Positions 5,430 through 7,450 of a stretch of DNA of 7,450 nucleotides are shown here, piece by piece. The stretch is from Acidocella sp. (GTDB lineage: Bacteria > Pseudomonadota > Alphaproteobacteria > Acetobacterales > Acetobacteraceae), in the NCBI GenBank assembly GCA_029077775.1, contig JAQNCU010000131.1, positions 1-7,450 of the forward strand, read 5' to 3'. Numbering within the stretch: position 1 is the stretch's first letter; each line of letters starts with the position of its first letter. The position numbers and the translations under genes are program-made. The notes under the pieces were generated by a model. That model worked only from the letters and a program-made list of their open reading frames with translations. It did not search any database and was not told the origin of the DNA.

Positions 5430-7450
5430 ATGCTACAAGGACACACGCTCAGGCGCGCTCTGCGCCGCGCGCCATCGCAACGCGCCATGGTGCTCGCACT
5501 CGCTGGTTTCAGCCTCATCGCCTGTATAAAGCCAGCCCAGGCGCAAACAACCCAAATGCCAGCGACAACGGCCCCGGTTAACCTTGATCTCGGGGCCGTT
5601 CTCGCTACCGGCTCAAACAGTGCGGCGATGCTCCAGGCCACACCCGGTACCGCACCATACGAGGCCCCATCGCTCACCCCGGTGAACGCCACACAGCCCA
5701 CCTCTGTGGTCAGCCAAAGGACAATCACCAATCAGTTCATCGGCACACAAAGCTACGCGGATGTCGCAGCCCTCACGCCGTCCACATCCGTCGTCAGCCC
5801 GAACGGCCCCGGCCTGCAGGAGGCTAATGGCCCGGTCATTCGTGGCTTCCAGGACGGCCAGTATAACGTCACGTTCGACGGTATCCCCATCGGTGATTCC
5901 AACGATTTCACCCACCACACAACGTCGTTCTTCGCCAATGCAGATATCGGGCAGGTCATCGTTGACCGAGGCCCCGGCACGGCGGAAACGGTGGGCGATG
6001 CCACCTTCGGCGGTACAATTTCGGTCCGCACCATCACCCCGTCGCCCACGCAAACCGTCACACCTTATGGCGAATGGGGCAGCTATGATACCAACCTCGC
6101 GGGCATACGCTATGATACGGGCAGCATCCAGGCGGCTAACGGCACCACAGCGGTGGTTGATGCCGAGCATCTGCAATCCAACGGCGCACTACGCAATGCG
6201 GGGCAGGAACGTGCCAATTTCTTCGGCAAGGTGGTCATCCCCGTGAACGACCGTACCACGGTGACGCTGGTCGTTGATTACAACAAAGTCTATCAAAACC
6301 CCGCCATCGGCGCGACACTCTCGCAGATGCAGGATTTCGGGCATAATTTCGCCTATAGCACCGACCCCAACCAGCAAAATTACTACCGTTATAACAACGA
6401 TCACATCACCACCGACCTCGAATACGCCGATATTGAATCGAATTTCGGCTCGGGTTGGTTGTATGATGGAAAGCTTTACACCTTTGCCTATTATCACAAA
6501 GATCTGAACGGCGATGACCCTAACGATACGCTGGCCGATGGCACCACCCAGGCGGTGGCGGACGGCGCCATCCCCAATCTGGTGCAATATTCGCCAAATG
6601 GCGTTTCTGTCCCCGGCATTCCGGGTCAGTTGTTCACGAACTCATGGCGCTCGGTCGGCACCATCCAGCGCGTGCAGAAGGATTTTGGCTTTGGGGACAT
6701 CAAGGCCGGTTTCTGGTTCGACCATCAGGTCAATACCCGCGCGGTGTCAGAGGTTATCATTAACAGCGGCAACGCCTTTGATTACGCCCCCACTGATGCC
6801 AATGGCGGCAACGTGGTCGACCGGCTGCAACATAACCAGCTCTACACGTTCCAGCCTTATGCACAGTTTGACTGGAAACCGATCGATGGCCTGACGCTGA
6901 CATCAGGGGTAAAATATGCGTTCTTCAAACGCGCTTTGAACGCCACCTATAACCAGGGCACAGGCATCGCGCAGGGGTATGAGCATAATTACACGAAAAT
7001 TCTGCCCTCGTTCGAAGCGCGTTATAGCTTCTCACCCAACCTCTCGGCCTATGCGCAGGCGGCAGAGGGCTTCCTCGCGCCGAATTTAAACACCTATTAC
7101 ACCAAGGCGCTTGGCACGTTCGCGTTGAAGCCGCAGAGCACACTGAACTTTCAGACCGGTGCGGCCTATCAGGGCGAGCATCTGGCCCTGGGCGGGGATG
7201 TCTACCTCATCCACTTCCAGAACTTCATCAACCACAAAACTGTCGATCACAACAAGGTCTTTTTCAACAATGGCGGCGTGATCTATCGCGGCATCGAGGG
7301 CGAGGCGACCTATAGCTTTGACTCCGGCTTCAGCCTGTTCGGCAATGCGGGTTACAATCAGGCGTTCCAGACCTCGACGAATGACTACATCACCAACGCG
7401 CCGCAATTCACCGCCAATACCGGAATCATATACGACAAAAATGGCGTCTA
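5430..7450 (+). CDS. TonB-dependent outer-membrane receptor, 3'-truncated by window edge
   Basis: A beta-barrel outer-membrane receptor; 673 complete codons are visible and the gene continues beyond the window. The N-terminus is a signal peptide with several arginines (residues 4-18), a hydrophobic core (about 20-31) and a probable signal-peptidase site after AQA (36-38). VNLDLGAVLATG (50-61) is the likely TonB-box region. The plug domain spans about 85-205, with NGPVIRGFQDGQYNVTFDGIP (133-153, 21 residues broken here only by position) and VIVDRGPGTAETVGDATFGGTISVRT-type sequence (177-201). The barrel follows with alternating aromatic strands; AEGFLAPNLNTYY (545-557) and a strand near 618-630 are typical of mid-to-late barrel strands. 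There is no N-terminal STN signalling domain, so it is not a FecA-type transducer. The start is supported by GGGAG at 5415-5419. The ligand is unknown: siderophores, vitamins, metals or carbohydrates are all possible. The adjacent exbB-exbD would energise it. Confidence 0.92.
   Translation, partial: MLQGHTLRRALRRAPSQRAMVLALAGFSLIACIKPAQAQTTQMPATTAPVNLDLGAVLATGSNSAAMLQATPGTAPYEAPSLTPVNATQPTSVVSQRTITNQFIGTQSYADVAALTPSTSVVSPNGPGLQEANGPVIRGFQDGQYNVTFDGIPIGDSNDFTHHTTSFFANADIGQVIVDRGPGTAETVGDATFGGTISVRTITPSPTQTVTPYGEWGSYDTNLAGIRYDTGSIQAANGTTAVVDAEHLQSNGALRNAGQERANFFGKVVIPVNDRTTVTLVVDYNKVYQNPAIGATLSQMQDFGHNFAYSTDPNQQNYYRYNNDHITTDLEYADIESNFGSGWLYDGKLYTFAYYHKDLNGDDPNDTLADGTTQAVADGAIPNLVQYSPNGVSVPGIPGQLFTNSWRSVGTIQRVQKDFGFGDIKAGFWFDHQVNTRAVSEVIINSGNAFDYAPTDANGGNVVDRLQHNQLYTFQPYAQFDWKPIDGLTLTSGVKYAFFKRALNATYNQGTGIAQGYEHNYTKILPSFEARYSFSPNLSAYAQAAEGFLAPNLNTYYTKALGTFALKPQSTLNFQTGAAYQGEHLALGGDVYLIHFQNFINHKTVDHNKVFFNNGGVIYRGIEGEATYSFDSGFSLFGNAGYNQAFQTSTNDYITNAPQFTANTGIIYDKNGV

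Noticed and set aside
5387..5581. A 64-codon plus-strand frame covering the receptor leader and signal peptide region
   Set aside because: It overlaps the receptor start out of frame, is Arg/His/Ala-rich with no recognisable motif, and the receptor frame has the signal peptide and ribosome binding site.
5613..6176. A 187-codon minus-strand frame inside the receptor gene
   Set aside because: It is antisense to the plug domain of a clear TonB-dependent receptor, with no ribosome binding site or family motif noted; treated as a shadow.
1..7450. CRISPR arrays, tRNA/rRNA genes, insertion sequences
   Set aside because: No regularly spaced repeats, tRNA-like folds, transposase motifs or terminal inverted repeats with target duplications were seen.

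Overview
The window looks like chromosome from a GC-rich Gram-negative bacterium, most likely an alphaproteobacterium and possibly an Acetobacteraceae relative. The evidence is the strongly G/C-biased third codon positions, an outer-membrane TonB-dependent receptor, ExbB/ExbD, and the style of the spermidine synthase. The taxonomic call is a judgement from protein flavour, not a search result.

Layout. Bases 1-699 hold the 3' part of a spermidine synthase gene (speE), cut by the left edge. Facing it, 707-910 on the minus strand is a probable small four-cysteine (2 x CxxC) protein with a good ribosome binding site. Bases 911-1177 are gene-free and carry a striking 9-bp inverted repeat, a candidate operator. 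From 1178 to 4061 there is a tightly packed three-gene operon, with both junctions being 4-base ATGA overlaps: a type III polyketide synthase, a SAM-dependent methyltransferase and an FAD-dependent oxidoreductase of the geranylgeranyl reductase/hydroxylase type. This gene set resembles known alkylresorcinol/alkylpyrone/phenolic-lipid cassettes, in which the synthase makes a resorcinol or pyrone ring from a fatty-acyl starter and the other two enzymes methylate and oxidise or reduce it.

After a 69-base gap come exbB (GTG start at 4131) and exbD (4819-5223), the inner-membrane proton-driven motor that energises TonB. A strong Rho-independent terminator (5248-5280) closes this block. After a 206-base intergenic region with a possible ECF-type promoter, a TonB-dependent outer-membrane receptor starts at 5430 and runs off the right edge (673 complete codons seen).

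How they may work together. ExbB/ExbD and the receptor form an obvious uptake pair, although no tonB lies in the window. The polyketide cassette sits on the same strand directly upstream with no terminator visible between it and exbB. The most interesting hypothesis is therefore that a type III polyketide product and a TonB-dependent uptake system are co-expressed or functionally linked. This rests on gene order only.
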